From the NCBI RefSeq assembly GCF_041052385.1, contig NZ_CP163439.1, positions 9,723,001 to 9,787,000 on the forward strand: a stretch of 64,000 bases of DNA. Reading direction: 5' to 3'. Each line of letters opens with the position of its first letter. Within the stretch, counting starts at the first letter, position 1. Both the position numbers and the translations under genes were made by a program. Origin of the DNA: Streptomyces sp. R28. Its GTDB lineage: Bacteria > Actinomycetota > Actinomycetes > Streptomycetales > Streptomycetaceae. A model generated the notes under the pieces. That model was not told the DNA's origin. It ran no database searches and worked only from the letters and a program-made list of their open reading frames with translations. This document shows, one piece after another, positions 53,355 to 62,581 of the stretch.

Positions 53355-54956
53355 CTACTCCTTTGCGCCCACCAGCATCCGCACCTCGAACTCCTCGTAG
53401 GCGGCCGCCTCCTGCGGTTCCTGGCGGTTGCTCAGTACGGTGCCGAGCCAGCCGAGGAAGAAGCCCGCCGGGATGGAGACGATGCCGGGGTTCTGCAGCG
53501 GGAACCAGGCGAAGTCGGACTCCGGGTAGAACGAGCCCGGCATGGAGGAGACGACGGGGGAGAACAGGACCAGCAGGACCGAGCAGACCAGGCCGCCCCA
53601 GAGGCTGAGCAGAGCCCCCTCGCCCGTGAAGCGGCGCCAGAAGAGGGTGTACACGATCGTCGGCAGGATCGCGGACGCCGCGATGGCGAAGGCGAGGAAG
53701 GCGAGCGTCGCGGTGTTGGCGCCCCAGGAGACCAGGGCGAGCATCATGGCGAGGATGCCGATGACGGCCGCGGACAGCCGGGCCACCATCAACTCCTCGG
53801 TCTCGCTCGCGCGGCCCTTGCGGATCACCTCGCCGTACAGGTCGTGCGCGAGGGACGAGGCGGCGGCGAGGGTGAGGCCGGCCGCGACGGCGAGCAGCGT
53901 GACGAAGGCGAGACAGGACAGCAGAGCCGTGAGGATGCCGCCGCCGAGGGCGTTGGCGAGCAGCAGGACCGCGGAGTCGCCCTTGTGGTCCGTCTCCGCG
54001 ATGGTCTCCCGGCCGACGACGGCGGTGGCGCCGAGGCCGAGGATGCCGGCCGCCAGGCAGACCAGGCCGACCAGGCCCACCGCCCACACCAGGGAGGAGC
54101 GCAGTACGTCGATCTTGCGCGGGGCGAGCATGCGCATCAGGACGTGGGGGAGTGCGGCGAGGCCGAGGACGATGGCCAGTTCCAGGCTGAAGAAGTCGAG
54201 CTTGCTGGTGGTGCTGACGCCGTAGCGCAGTCCGGGTTCGAGGAACTGTGTGCCGGTGCCGCTGTGGTTCGCGGCCGCGGCCAGCAGGGCGCCCGGGTTC
54301 CAGTCGTAGTGGTTGAGCACCATGACCGCGGTGACCGTCACGCCCGCCACCAGCATCACGGCCTTGATGATCTGGATGACCGTGGCACCGGGCGCGCCGC
54401 CGATGGCGGCGTACACGATGACGATGGTGCCGATCACGACCACGCACAAGGTGCGCGTAGCGGCGCTGGGTTCGCCGGTGAACTGGGTCAACAGGGCCAT
54501 GCTGCCGACGAGTTGGGCCACCAGGTACAGGGTCGTGATGGCGAGGGTGCACACGGCGAGGGCGAGCCGCGCCGGGCGCTGGAGCCGGGTCAGGCGCAGG
54601 GCCAGGGTGTCACCCAGGGTGAACTTGCCCGTCCGGCGCAGGGGTTCGGCGATCAGCAGCAGCACCATCATCCAGGCGACCACGGTGCCACCGAGGTACA
54701 GCAGTCCGTCGTACCCGTTGAGGGCGACCAGGCCGGTGCTGCCCAGCAGGGTCGCGGCCGACAGATAGTCGCCGCACATCGCGAGACCGTTGCGCAGCGG
54801 GGACATGGTGCGGTTGCCGAGGTAGAACTCGCTGAGCTCGTCGCGCTGAGGGGCCGTCAGCAGCGCCATGAACAGCGTGACCACGACCACCGACAGGAAC
54901 AGCACGAACGTCAGGTTCAGGCTGAACCGGTCGACGATGCCTGCGGACATGGTCAC
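53355..54956 (-). CDS. actP: Cation/acetate symporter, ActP-like (SSS family)
   Basis: 533 aa with about 13 membrane helices, sodium:solute symporter family. Landmarks: EFYLGNRTMSPLRNGLAMCGDYLSAATLLGSTGLVAL in outline (the ActP sodium-site region), GAPGATVIQIIKAVMLVAGV, AGLTLAAASSLAHDLYGEVIRKG. GTG 54956 overlaps the DUF485 stop (GTGA); the ATG at 54950 is two codons later. Together with DUF485 it forms the usual pair for acetate, pyruvate or similar monocarboxylate uptake. The exact substrate is not readable. Confidence 0.88.
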   Translation of the reverse strand: MTMSAGIVDRFSLNLTFVLFLSVVVVTLFMALLTAPQRDELSEFYLGNRTMSPLRNGLAMCGDYLSAATLLGSTGLVALNGYDGLLYLGGTVVAWMMVLLLIAEPLRRTGKFTLGDTLALRLTRLQRPARLALAVCTLAITTLYLVAQLVGSMALLTQFTGEPSAATRTLCVVVIGTIVIVYAAIGGAPGATVIQIIKAVMLVAGVTVTAVMVLNHYDWNPGALLAAAANHSGTGTQFLEPGLRYGVSTTSKLDFFSLELAIVLGLAALPHVLMRMLAPRKIDVLRSSLVWAVGLVGLVCLAAGILGLGATAVVGRETIAETDHKGDSAVLLLANALGGGILTALLSCLAFVTLLAVAAGLTLAAASSLAHDLYGEVIRKGRASETEELMVARLSAAVIGILAMMLALVSWGANTATLAFLAFAIAASAILPTIVYTLFWRRFTGEGALLSLWGGLVCSVLLVLFSPVVSSMPGSFYPESDFAWFPLQNPGIVSIPAGFFLGWLGTVLSNRQEPQEAAAYEEFEVRMLVGAKE

Positions 54957-55399
54957 CACGTGCGGTACCCCCTGGAGCCGGGCTGGACGGTCTGTGCGGC
55001 CTCGCCGCGGTGCTCGGCGGAGCGGAGCGAGTTGGCCTCGTGCTGGTCGAGCCGCGAGCTCAGACCGCGGGCGAGCGGGTCGACCCGGGTGCGCATGTGC
55101 CGGACATAGCACCAGGCCGTCACACCCATCACGACGAACTGCCCGAGACCCAGGGCGAGACCGAGCGTGAGGTGGCCGAGCAGACGCTGGTTCATCAGGC
55201 CCGGGACGGAATGCGAGAGCAGTACGTACAGCAGGAATCCACCGACCGACAGGATCGTCGCGCGGACGCCGAACCTGCGCTGTGCGCGGCGCAGTGAGTG
55301 GAATTCGGGGTCTTCGGATATGCGCCGGGTCGGTGCGGGTTCATTATGCGGGGGACTGGTTGTGAAAGAATTGTCGTGCCAAGGTGAAAATTCGGGCAC
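54953..55399 (-). CDS. DUF485 membrane protein (ActP partner)
   Basis: 148 aa. A polar N-terminus with SEDPEFHSLRRAQRRFG, the family signature, is followed by two membrane helices (about 63-82 TILSVGGFLLYVLLSHSV and 93-115 LTLGLALGLGQFVVMGVTAWCYV) and a charged tail. GTG 55399 was chosen because AGAAGG stands 7 nt upstream; an ATG at 55510 would add 37 basic residues. DUF485 proteins accompany ActP-type symporters and probably assist them; here the stop and the symporter start overlap. Confidence 0.85.
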   Translation of the reverse strand: MPEFSPWHDNSFTTSPPHNEPAPTRRISEDPEFHSLRRAQRRFGVRATILSVGGFLLYVLLSHSVPGLMNQRLLGHLTLGLALGLGQFVVMGVTAWCYVRHMRTRVDPLARGLSSRLDQHEANSLRSAEHRGEAAQTVQPGSRGYRTW

Positions 55400-55597
55400 A
55401 GGCGCACCTTCTTTGCTGCGGCTTGCCGGACATACGGGGGCGCGGGCTTTGTGATGGGGAGTGGGCGAGCGGCGGCGGGTCCGGAAGCCGGAGTATGGCA
55501 GCGGGCTCATTGAAGAATCAACCGCCGAGGTGAATTGTCTTACTCCGGTGGCGCATTCATGCCCCTCGTGATCATTTCGTGGCCTTCTGTGGCCTGC

Positions 55598-55645
55598 AAA
55601 AAAGGGCCTCCGGCAAATAGTCCGGACCATTCCTTCGGCCGGACT
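55598..55645 (-). terminator. Hairpin with T-tract downstream of the beta-helix gene
   Basis: On the minus strand, AGTCCGG (55645-55639) pairs with CCGGACT (55625-55619) and about 13 nt further comes a six-T run (55605-55600). The spacing between stem and T-tract is long, so termination may rely on the small GCC/GGC stem next to it. The 289-bp gap 55400-55688 must also hold the DUF485-actP promoter. Confidence 0.5.
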
Positions 55646-55688
55646 GTCTCAAACACGACCCGTGCGGGACAGCCCGGCCGGGCGCGGC

Positions 55689-56912
55689 TCAGAACCGGGC
55701 GCCGACAGCCACGCCGCTGCGCGGCACGAGGAACTCCGGTGCCGACGGCAGCGACCCGTCGGCGGAGCGCGGGCCGGTGATCGGGGCCGGGTCGGTGCTG
55801 AGCACCGAGGAGGCGTTCCAAGTGCCGCCCAGGTTCCAGGAGTTGCCGCTGGCGACCGTCCCCGAGCCGACGGCCGCCGCGCGTGCGTCGGCGACGGACA
55901 GGTTGGCGGTCAGGGTGGCGGTGCCGCCCGAGACGTCGGCGTCGAAGCCGGTGCCGGCGTTGGCCCAGGTCGTGTTCCGGGTCAGGGCCAGGGCGCCGGG
56001 ATTGCCGTTGTCCGTGACACCGTGCGCCGCGTTCCGGTACGAGATCGTGTTGCGCAGCGTGTGTGCGACCGCCGGAGCCGGGCTGCCGCCGCCCATCTTG
56101 AATCCGTTGCCGTCGCCCGAGAAGTCCGGGAAGTTCCAGCGGTTGTAGCCGTTGCCGTACGCGATCGTGTTCTCGATCCGAATCGGCGAGGCGAACTTCC
56201 AGGCGTCGAACCCGTCGTCGACGTTGTTCCACAACCGGGCGCCACGCACCACGTTCCCGGTTCCGCTGCCCTCCTTGATGGCCAGACCGTCGGCGCTCTC
56301 ACCGTTCTTGCGCGGGTCGCGGTTGCCGTAACTGTCCAGATTCAGGATCTGGTTGTTGCTGGAGGATCCCTGGAGCTGGAAGCCTGACTCGTAGTTGTCG
56401 TGCGTGACCAGCCGGGAGAAGACGTTGTTGTCGCAGCCGTCGCAGTAGATGCCGTACGGGCCGTTGACCAGCTCCAGACCGGAGATCCGCCAGTGTGAGG
56501 CCTCCATGTGGATCGCCCCGCGTTCGGCCCGGGGGATGCTGCCGCCCACCGGCGTGTGGCTGGCGGGCAGTCGCTCGCCGTCGACGACCACGCGCTCGCC
56601 CTGGTAGGGGCCGAGGCTGACCGGCTGGGAGGCGGTGCCCGAGGTGGAGATGGTGATGTTGTCGGTGAGGGCGTAGGTGCCGCCGCGTACGGTGATGACG
56701 TCGCCGGGCTTCGCCAGGTCCACGGCCCGCTGGATGGTCCGCAGCGGCTGGGCCAGGGTGCCCGGCGCCGAGTCGCTCCCGTCGGACGCCACGACGAGCG
56801 TCGTCGCGCCGGACGCCTCGCTCGCCGGGCCCAGTACCGTCAGCAGGGCCGCGCCCACCGCCGCCACCGTCCAGATCGCCGTACCGCGCATGCCGCTCAC
56901 TGTGTCGCCCAT
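55689..56912 (-). CDS. Secreted right-handed beta-helix protein, PL9 pectate-lyase-like
   Basis: 407 aa. A signal peptide (about 1-35, ending ASEASGA), then the DUF1565-type start GSDSAPGTLAQPLRTIQRAVDLAKPGDVITVRGGTY and beta-helix rungs with NNVFSRLVTHDN, GESADGLAIKEGSGTGNVVRGARLWNNVDDGFDAWKF, NGNGFKMGG in outline. The Asp-rich DGFDAW segment and NGFKMGG are characteristic of family 9 polysaccharide lyases (PelL type), where Lys is the catalytic base. It probably degrades pectin outside the cell. ATG 56912 with GGGAGG upstream. Confidence 0.85.
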   Translation of the reverse strand: MGDTVSGMRGTAIWTVAAVGAALLTVLGPASEASGATTLVVASDGSDSAPGTLAQPLRTIQRAVDLAKPGDVITVRGGTYALTDNITISTSGTASQPVSLGPYQGERVVVDGERLPASHTPVGGSIPRAERGAIHMEASHWRISGLELVNGPYGIYCDGCDNNVFSRLVTHDNYESGFQLQGSSSNNQILNLDSYGNRDPRKNGESADGLAIKEGSGTGNVVRGARLWNNVDDGFDAWKFASPIRIENTIAYGNGYNRWNFPDFSGDGNGFKMGGGSPAPAVAHTLRNTISYRNAAHGVTDNGNPGALALTRNTTWANAGTGFDADVSGGTATLTANLSVADARAAAVGSGTVASGNSWNLGGTWNASSVLSTDPAPITGPRSADGSLPSAPEFLVPRSGVAVGARF

Positions 56913-57006
56913 CGGGGCCTCCCGCCTCCGCCTGCGTGCCGTGTCGCAGAGCAGTGGCCGCCCGGCGCGCGGAGGTTGCCGGGGTGCAGGCCCTAAGGTG
57001 AGGGAT

Positions 57007-57498
57007 GTGACCGACAGCAACAAACGCCCGCTCGCCGTGTTCGACCTGGACAACACCCTCGCCGACACCGGACACCGGCAGCACTTCCTGGAACGCACAC
57101 CGCGCGACTGGGACGCCTTCTTCGCGGCAGCCCCGAAGGATCCGCCCCTCGCGCAGGGCGTCGCGCTGGTGCTGGAGAGCGCGAAGGAGTGCGAGGTCCG
57201 CTATCTGACCGGCCGCCCCGAGCGCTGCCGGCGTGACACGCTCGACTGGCTCGCGGCACACGGGCTGCCCGAAGGGCGCGTGTACATGCGGCGCAACGAC
57301 GACCGCAGGCCCGCCCGGCGCACCAAGCTCGAGATCCTGCCCCGCCTCGCCGGCACCCGTGAGATCCGGGTGCTGGTGGACGACGACGAACTCGTCTGCG
57401 AGGACGCCGAACGGGCCGGTTTCACCGTCGTACGGGCGCGCTGGACCGCCCCCTCCGCCGCGCTGAAGGTGGCGCAGGAGCGGGAGGGGCGGACCTGA
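57007..57498 (+). CDS. HAD-superfamily phosphatase domain protein
   Basis: 163 aa. HAD motif I FDLDNTLADTGHR near residue 13, motif II-like YLTGRPERCRRDT, a late Lys (TKLEILPRLA) and motif III/IV VDDDELVCEDAERAG. The fold is like the polynucleotide-kinase phosphatase or 5'-nucleotidase-type HAD proteins with a C1-type small cap. GTG 57007, with AAGGTGAGG ahead. Divergent from the beta-helix gene, 94 bp between starts. Substrate unknown. Confidence 0.85.
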   Translation: MTDSNKRPLAVFDLDNTLADTGHRQHFLERTPRDWDAFFAAAPKDPPLAQGVALVLESAKECEVRYLTGRPERCRRDTLDWLAAHGLPEGRVYMRRNDDRRPARRTKLEILPRLAGTREIRVLVDDDELVCEDAERAGFTVVRARWTAPSAALKVAQEREGRT

Positions 57499-57537
57499 GG
57501 ACCGTACCCGGCGTGGCTGCCCGGACTTCCCGGCGTG

Positions 57538-57753
57538 CTACCCGGCGTCGTCCAGACGGAAGCCGACCTTCATGGTCACCTGCCAGTGCGCGATCTGCCC
57601 CTCTTCGAGCTGGCCGCGCACATCGCTCACCTCGAACCAGTCCAGGTTGCGCAGGGTCTGCGAGGCGCGCTCGATACCGTTGCGGATCGCTTGGTCCACG
57701 CCCTCGGGTGAGGTGCCGACGATGTCCGTGACCCGGTAGGTGTGATTCGACAT
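57538..57753 (-). CDS. Dodecin (flavin-binding)
   Basis: 71 aa, the canonical dodecin length. VTDIVGTSPEGVDQAIRNGI, the helix AIRNGIERASQTL, the flavin-stacking Trp in LDWFEV, and QVTMKVGFRLDD. Twelve copies form a hollow sphere that stores or buffers riboflavin, FMN or coenzyme A. ATG 57753. It is downstream of the ergothioneine operon, with a terminator between them. Confidence 0.93.
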   Translation of the reverse strand: MSNHTYRVTDIVGTSPEGVDQAIRNGIERASQTLRNLDWFEVSDVRGQLEEGQIAHWQVTMKVGFRLDDAG

Positions 57754-57783
57754 GCGGGTGCTCCTCTCACACACGTCACTCCA

Positions 57784-57806
57784 CGGTGCCCCAAGGCGGG
57801 GCACCG
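57784..57806 (-). terminator. Terminator of the ergothioneine operon
   Basis: Perfect 9-bp arms CGGTGCCCC / GGGGCACCG with the loop AAGGC, 14 bp after the egtD stop. Confidence 0.75.
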
Positions 57807-57819
57807 CGCGAGCCGTCCG

Positions 57820-58782
57820 TCACCGCGCCACGCTCAGCGACAGCGCGAAACGGTCCTGACCGTCCGTCCACCAGTGCGCAAGCTCCAGCCCGGCCGCCGA
57901 CAGTTCCGCGCGGACACCGTCCCTGCGGAACTTCGCGGACACCTCGGTGCGCATCTCCTCGCCCGCCGCGAACTCGACGGCGAGATCGAGCGCCGGCACC
58001 TTCACCGTCTGCGCCGTACGGGAGCGCAGCCGCATCTCGATCCACTCGTTGTCCGCGTCCCAGAGCGCCATGTGGTCGAAGGCGCCGGGGTCGAAGTCGG
58101 CGCCCAACTCGCGGTCGATCACCGTCAGGACGTTCTTGTTGAAGGCGGCCGTCACCCCGGCCGCGTCGTCGTACGCCTCGACCAGGACCTTCTCGTCCTT
58201 GACCAGATCCGTGCCGAGCAGCAGCGCGTCACCGGGGGACAGCAGCGCCCGCACCGAGGCGAGGAACGCGGCGCGCTCGACCGGCAGCAGATTGCCGATC
58301 GTGCCGCCGAGGAACGCCACCAGCCGGGGACCCGGCGCCTGCGGCAGGGCGAGCCCGCCGGTGAAGTCGGCGATCAGCGCGTGCACGTTCAGCCCCGGCC
58401 GCTCCTCGATCAGCGCCTGCCCCGCCTGGGTGAGCGCGCTGTCGCTGACGTCGACGGGGACGTAGGTATGCAGCCCGGTCAGCGCGTCGATGAGGTACCG
58501 CGTCTTCTCCGAGGAGCCGGAGCCCAGCTCGACCAGGGTGCGGGCGCCGGTGACCGCGGCGATCTCGCCGGCCCGGTCGAGGAGGATCTCGCGCTCGGCG
58601 CGGGTCGGGTAGTACTCGGGCAACTCGGTGATCTGCTCGAAGAGTTCGCTGCCCTGCGCGTCGTAGAACCACTTCGGCGGCAGCGTCTTGGGCGTGCTCG
58701 TCAGGCCCTTGAGGACATCGGCGCGCAGTGCGGCGCCGGTGGCGTCCTCGGGCAGGGTGCGGGTGAGAAGGAACGGACTCAC
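57820..58782 (-). CDS. egtD: L-histidine N-alpha-methyltransferase EgtD
   Basis: 320 aa, the standard length. N-terminal LPPKWFYDAQGSELFEQIT, then EYYPTRAE, SAM site VELGSGSSEKTRYLIDAL, and the C-terminal substrate loop block FDHMALWDADNEWIEMRL. It trimethylates histidine to hercynine, the first step of ergothioneine synthesis. The GTG start overlaps the egtC stop (GTGA). Fourth gene of egtABCD. Confidence 0.95.
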   Translation of the reverse strand: MSPFLLTRTLPEDATGAALRADVLKGLTSTPKTLPPKWFYDAQGSELFEQITELPEYYPTRAEREILLDRAGEIAAVTGARTLVELGSGSSEKTRYLIDALTGLHTYVPVDVSDSALTQAGQALIEERPGLNVHALIADFTGGLALPQAPGPRLVAFLGGTIGNLLPVERAAFLASVRALLSPGDALLLGTDLVKDEKVLVEAYDDAAGVTAAFNKNVLTVIDRELGADFDPGAFDHMALWDADNEWIEMRLRSRTAQTVKVPALDLAVEFAAGEEMRTEVSAKFRRDGVRAELSAAGLELAHWWTDGQDRFALSLSVAR

Positions 58783-59570
58783 GTGCTGGGCTCCTTCGGT
58801 CGTGCGGGGGGCAGGACGTCGCCCGGGTCTTTGAGCGGGGTGAGCAGCACATCGGTGCGGCTCGCCGCGAGGAGGGTGTGGTCGGGGACCTCCTGCCAGT
58901 GCGGATCGTCGTCGTAGGGCTCGGAGGCCACGACGGTGCCGCCGCCGGGACGGTGCAGGTACCAGAGCGTGTCGCCCCAGGCGGTCGCGGCGATGGTCTC
59001 GCCGTTGGTGAGCAGCAGGTTGAGCCGGGAGCCGGGGGCCGCCTCGGCGACCTCCAGGACGGTGTCGGCCAGGGCCTGCCCCTCGTCGTCGCCGCCGCGC
59101 AGCCGGGCCAGGACCAGCGCCCACACGAGCGCCGAGTCGTTGCGGGCCTCCATCGACAGCAGGTCCACCGCGGGCAGGCTCGAAACGAGCGGTGCCAGTG
59201 AGCCCGGCCAGCCCTTCACGGCGCCGTTGTGGCTGAACAGCCAGGCACCCGCGGCGAACGGCGCCGCCGCGGCCTCCGCGTCGGCGCCCGCCAGCGTCGC
59301 GTCCCGTACGGCCGCGAGCAGCGCGGTGGACCGCACCACCCGGGCCAGATCGGCGAACGACAGATCCGCCCAGATGGGCCCGGCCCGGCGGTATCGCGCC
59401 GGCACCGGGTCCCCCTCGGCGTACCAACCGACCCCGAAACCATCGGCGTTGACGGTCCCGTACCGCTGCCGCCGAGGCGCCCAGGACTGGCGGTACAGGG
59501 CGTGCGCGGGCTCCACGAGGAGTCCGCCGAGCGGCTCCTCGGGGCCCAGGTAGGCCAGATGGCGGCACAT
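58779..59570 (-). CDS. egtC: Gamma-glutamyl-hercynylcysteine sulfoxide hydrolase EgtC
   Basis: 263 aa class II glutamine amidotransferase fold. The N-terminal nucleophile is Cys2 (MCRHLAYLG); the substrate region NADGFGVGWY and FSHNGAVKGW are present, with SEPYDDDPHWQEVPDH near the end. It removes the gamma-glutamyl group in ergothioneine synthesis. The start is fixed by Cys2. Its first base overlaps the egtB stop region; its end overlaps egtD. Confidence 0.95.
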   Translation of the reverse strand: MCRHLAYLGPEEPLGGLLVEPAHALYRQSWAPRRQRYGTVNADGFGVGWYAEGDPVPARYRRAGPIWADLSFADLARVVRSTALLAAVRDATLAGADAEAAAAPFAAGAWLFSHNGAVKGWPGSLAPLVSSLPAVDLLSMEARNDSALVWALVLARLRGGDDEGQALADTVLEVAEAAPGSRLNLLLTNGETIAATAWGDTLWYLHRPGGGTVVASEPYDDDPHWQEVPDHTLLAASRTDVLLTPLKDPGDVLPPARPKEPST

Positions 59571-60889
59571 CAGGCGTCCCCCACGGAGCGGGCCGTACGG
59601 AACCCGGAGAAGATCTGCCGCCGGATCGGATAGTCCCAGTTGCGGAAGGTGCCCCGGCAGGCGACCGCGTCCACGGCGAACGAACCGCCGCGCAGCACCT
59701 TGTGCTCGGGCCCGAAGAACACCTCCGAGTACTCCTTGTACGGAAAGGCCTGGAACCCCGGGTACGGCAGGAAGTCGCTCGCCGTCCACTCCCACACGTC
59801 ACCGATCAACTGCCGTACACCGAGGGGCGATTCACCCTCCGGGTAGCTTCCGGCCGGCGCCGGGCGCAGATGCCGCTGACCGAGGTTGGCGTGCTCGGGC
59901 GCCGGATCGGCGTCGCCCCACGGGTAACGCATCGAGCGGTCCCCGGCCGGGTCGTGACGGGCGGCCTTCTCCCACTCGGCCTCGGTGGGCAGCCGGCGCC
60001 CGGCCCAGCGGGCGTAGGCGTCGGCCTCGTACCAGCACACGTGCAGCACAGGCTCGTCGGGCGGTACGACCTCGGTGACGCCGAAGCGCCGCCTGAGCCA
60101 CTGCTTGCCGTCCCGGCGCCAGAACAGCGGGGCGTGGATGGAGTGCTGCCGGATGTGCGCCCAGCCCTCCGCCGTCCACCAGCGCTCGTCGTCGTAGCCG
60201 CCGTCCTCGATGAACGCCTGGTACGCGGCGTTCGTCACCGGGGTCGTGTCGATGAAGAACGCCGGCACCTCGCGCACATGCGCCGGGCGCTCGTTGTCCA
60301 GCGCCCACGGCTCGGTCGAGGTACCCATGGTGAACGGGCCGCCGGGGACCAGCACTTCGGACGGTCCCGTGAGCAGGGGCGCCGGCTCCGGGTCGGGGGC
60401 GGTCAGGGCCTGCGGGCCCTTGCGGAGCTGATGGGTGATCAGCATCGTCTCGTCGTGCTGCTGCTCGTGCTGCGCGATCATCCCGAAGGCGAAGCCCGCC
60501 TCGGTCAGCCGGGTCCCGTGGAACGCGGTGCTCTCCAGCAGGTCGAGCACCCGGCCGCGCACCTCGGACGCGTAGTGCCGGGCCTCGGTCGGCGGCAGCA
60601 GCGGCAGCGAGGGGCGCTCGGCGCGCGGGTGCTCGAAGGCGTCGTAGATGCCGTCGATCTCGGGTCGTATCGCCTCCCGCCCGGCGACCGTCCGGAGCAG
60701 CCACTGCTCCTCCTGGTTGCCGATGTGCGCGAGGTCCCACACCAGCGGGGACATCAGCGGCGAGTGCTGGGCGGTGAGGTCGGGGTCCTCGACGCAGGAG
60801 GTCAGCAGGGTCGTCCGGGCCCGGGCGGTGGTGAGGGTGGTCAGTGCCCGCTCGCGGAGCGTTTCGGCATCGTGGGCGGGGTCGGTCAT
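59570..60889 (-). CDS. egtB: Hercynine oxygenase (sulfoxide synthase) EgtB
   Basis: 439 aa. N-terminal DinB_2 domain with the iron-binding His residues (DLAHIGNQEEQW and the QHEQQHDETM HxxxH pair), then a formylglycine-generating-enzyme-like domain: GGPFTMGT, TTPVTNAAYQAF, LPTEAEWEKAAR, GDVWEWTASDF, KVLRGGSFA and FRTARSV. It forms the C-S bond between hercynine and gamma-glutamylcysteine using oxygen. ATG 60889 overlaps the egtA stop. Confidence 0.95.
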   Translation of the reverse strand: MTDPAHDAETLRERALTTLTTARARTTLLTSCVEDPDLTAQHSPLMSPLVWDLAHIGNQEEQWLLRTVAGREAIRPEIDGIYDAFEHPRAERPSLPLLPPTEARHYASEVRGRVLDLLESTAFHGTRLTEAGFAFGMIAQHEQQHDETMLITHQLRKGPQALTAPDPEPAPLLTGPSEVLVPGGPFTMGTSTEPWALDNERPAHVREVPAFFIDTTPVTNAAYQAFIEDGGYDDERWWTAEGWAHIRQHSIHAPLFWRRDGKQWLRRRFGVTEVVPPDEPVLHVCWYEADAYARWAGRRLPTEAEWEKAARHDPAGDRSMRYPWGDADPAPEHANLGQRHLRPAPAGSYPEGESPLGVRQLIGDVWEWTASDFLPYPGFQAFPYKEYSEVFFGPEHKVLRGGSFAVDAVACRGTFRNWDYPIRRQIFSGFRTARSVGDA

Positions 60890-62190
60890 GTCCGGTCGTC
60901 CTTCCCGTGCAGGGTGCGATCCGTGCCGTAGAGCTCGTCCAGCAGGTCGTCGGCCGGGCAGCGGCCCTCGCTGACATAGCGGTCCCGGTACGCCGCCACG
61001 GCGTCCGTCACCTCGGTCGTGGCCCCCAGGCGGGGCAGCGCCTCCAGCGCCGCCGCGAAGCAGGTGTCCGCCACCTCCCGCAGCTCGGGGTCGGCGAGGC
61101 CCGAGCGGGCCGCGTCGATCCACAGCGGATTGTGCGGCGCGGGCAGCGACAGGGAGCGCTCGGCCAGGGGCTTCACGGCGCGATAGGCGGTCTCCGCGGC
61201 CTCGGGGTCGTCGAAGAGCGCGGTGGTCACGGCGAGCGGCACGATCCAGCCGTCCTCGCCGGGCTGCGCGTCGATCATGCGCAGTTCCAGATGGCCACGC
61301 GGTCTGACCGGCGGGAACAGCGTCGTGAGGTGGTAGTCGAGGTCCTCGTGCAACGGCGGCCTGGGCACCCCGGATCTGGTCCACTCCCGGAACGTCAGCC
61401 CGTCCGGGACGTGCCACGGGCCGCCGTCCTGCCTGACGCACATCACCGGTGCGTCCAGCACGTGCCGCGCCCAGACGGCCCGCGGATCGCCGTCCAGCGG
61501 GGGTGCGCCCGCGCGGCCCGCACCGATCTCCATCCACAGCAGCTGCCGGGTGGAGAGCCAGCCCGTGGGCTCGCGCCCGGCCAGCGGGGAGTTCGCGAAG
61601 GCGGCGACCAGGACCGCGCCCAGCTGGTGCGCCAGCCACCAGCGCCGCCCGTGCCCCAGCGGGCCGGGCTCCTCGTATCCGGCGTCCAGGCACACCTGCA
61701 CGGAGGCCGAGGTGCACATCATGGCGCGGCCGGCCGGGCCCGTGCGGTCGAGGCAGGCCTCCATGGCGTCGTACCGCGGCTCACGCAGGAACCGGCTGGG
61801 TGAGCGCCAGGGGTCGTTGCCGAGGCCGACGAGACCGAGATCGTGCTCACGCAGTACCGCGCGGACGGCGCCGAGGTCGGCGGAGACAGTACCGATGCAC
61901 TCCATCAGCGAGGTGGCGGGCGGCGAGCTCAGTTCCAGCTGGCCGCCGGGCTCGACGGTGAGCGCCGACCTCAGGGGCACGGTCCGTAGGGCGGCGTAGG
62001 CCGCTTCGAGTCGTTCGGGTGTCACGGGGAGCTGCGGGCCGCGCAGCTCGTGGACGAGCCATTCCACTTCGACCCCGAGGGTGCGGGGTGGGCCGGTCTT
62101 GAAGCAGATGCCCTTGACCAGGGCCTCCACCTCGGCTTCGGTGACCGCGGTGCGAGGCCGCGCCGTACAGTCACTCACCGAATCTGACAT
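60886..62190 (-). CDS. egtA: Glutamate-cysteine ligase EgtA
   Basis: 434 aa, GCS2-type ligase. LGVEVEWLVHE near the start, LTVEPGGQLELSSPPATSLMECI (the substrate glutamate site), and YDAMEACLDRTGPAGRAMMCTSASVQVCLDAG. It supplies gamma-glutamylcysteine for EgtB. ATG 62190 chosen because AGGAGG lies 8 nt upstream; a GTG at 62214 would include that site in the coding region. It leads egtABCD; no egtE was seen in the window. Confidence 0.93.
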   Translation of the reverse strand: MSDSVSDCTARPRTAVTEAEVEALVKGICFKTGPPRTLGVEVEWLVHELRGPQLPVTPERLEAAYAALRTVPLRSALTVEPGGQLELSSPPATSLMECIGTVSADLGAVRAVLREHDLGLVGLGNDPWRSPSRFLREPRYDAMEACLDRTGPAGRAMMCTSASVQVCLDAGYEEPGPLGHGRRWWLAHQLGAVLVAAFANSPLAGREPTGWLSTRQLLWMEIGAGRAGAPPLDGDPRAVWARHVLDAPVMCVRQDGGPWHVPDGLTFREWTRSGVPRPPLHEDLDYHLTTLFPPVRPRGHLELRMIDAQPGEDGWIVPLAVTTALFDDPEAAETAYRAVKPLAERSLSLPAPHNPLWIDAARSGLADPELREVADTCFAAALEALPRLGATTEVTDAVAAYRDRYVSEGRCPADDLLDELYGTDRTLHGKDDRT

Positions 62191-62581
62191 GTCGGGATCC
62201 TCCTGAGAGTCCACGATGCCGCCCGGCCCGGATCTTGTGGGCGGGCCGGCACACTCGTCCCACCCAAGACCCTCGCGTCGCTTCGCACAAGGGTGCGTAC
62301 CGGCACGTTCCGGGTCGGTAATCTCCGCTCTCCGGGCGTTCGCAGGGACTTTCCCGGCAGTTTTCGGTCGGCTGTGGGGCCAGGGAAACTCTGTTGCACC
62401 GCACGACCAGCATCGCTCAGGATGCCTGCGTCAGCACGACGGGGGAGACCGCGTGCGGCCCACGCGGTCGCACGCCGTCGACGCGGTCGCACGCTCATGG
62501 CGCGCACGGGGGTGGCGCCATGAGCGTGCGTGTGCGGCATCGCGCCATGGACGGAGAATCGCCGAAAGGAGGCGGTGTCGG
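62191..62581. other. 391-bp intergenic region upstream of egtA
   Basis: Contains the egt promoter area, and further right a direct repeat ACGCGGTCGCACGC (62462-62475 and 62481-62494) running into a perfect 16-bp hairpin (62488-62530). Fragments of open frame here are not supported as genes. Confidence 0.5.
62488..62530 (-). terminator. Perfect 16-bp hairpin downstream of the PemK-like gene
   Basis: Arms CGCACGCTCATGGCGC (62488-62503) and its complement (62515-62530) with an 11-nt loop, 51 bp after the stop of the minus-strand PemK-like gene. Probable terminator; a role as an egt operator cannot be excluded. Confidence 0.65.
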
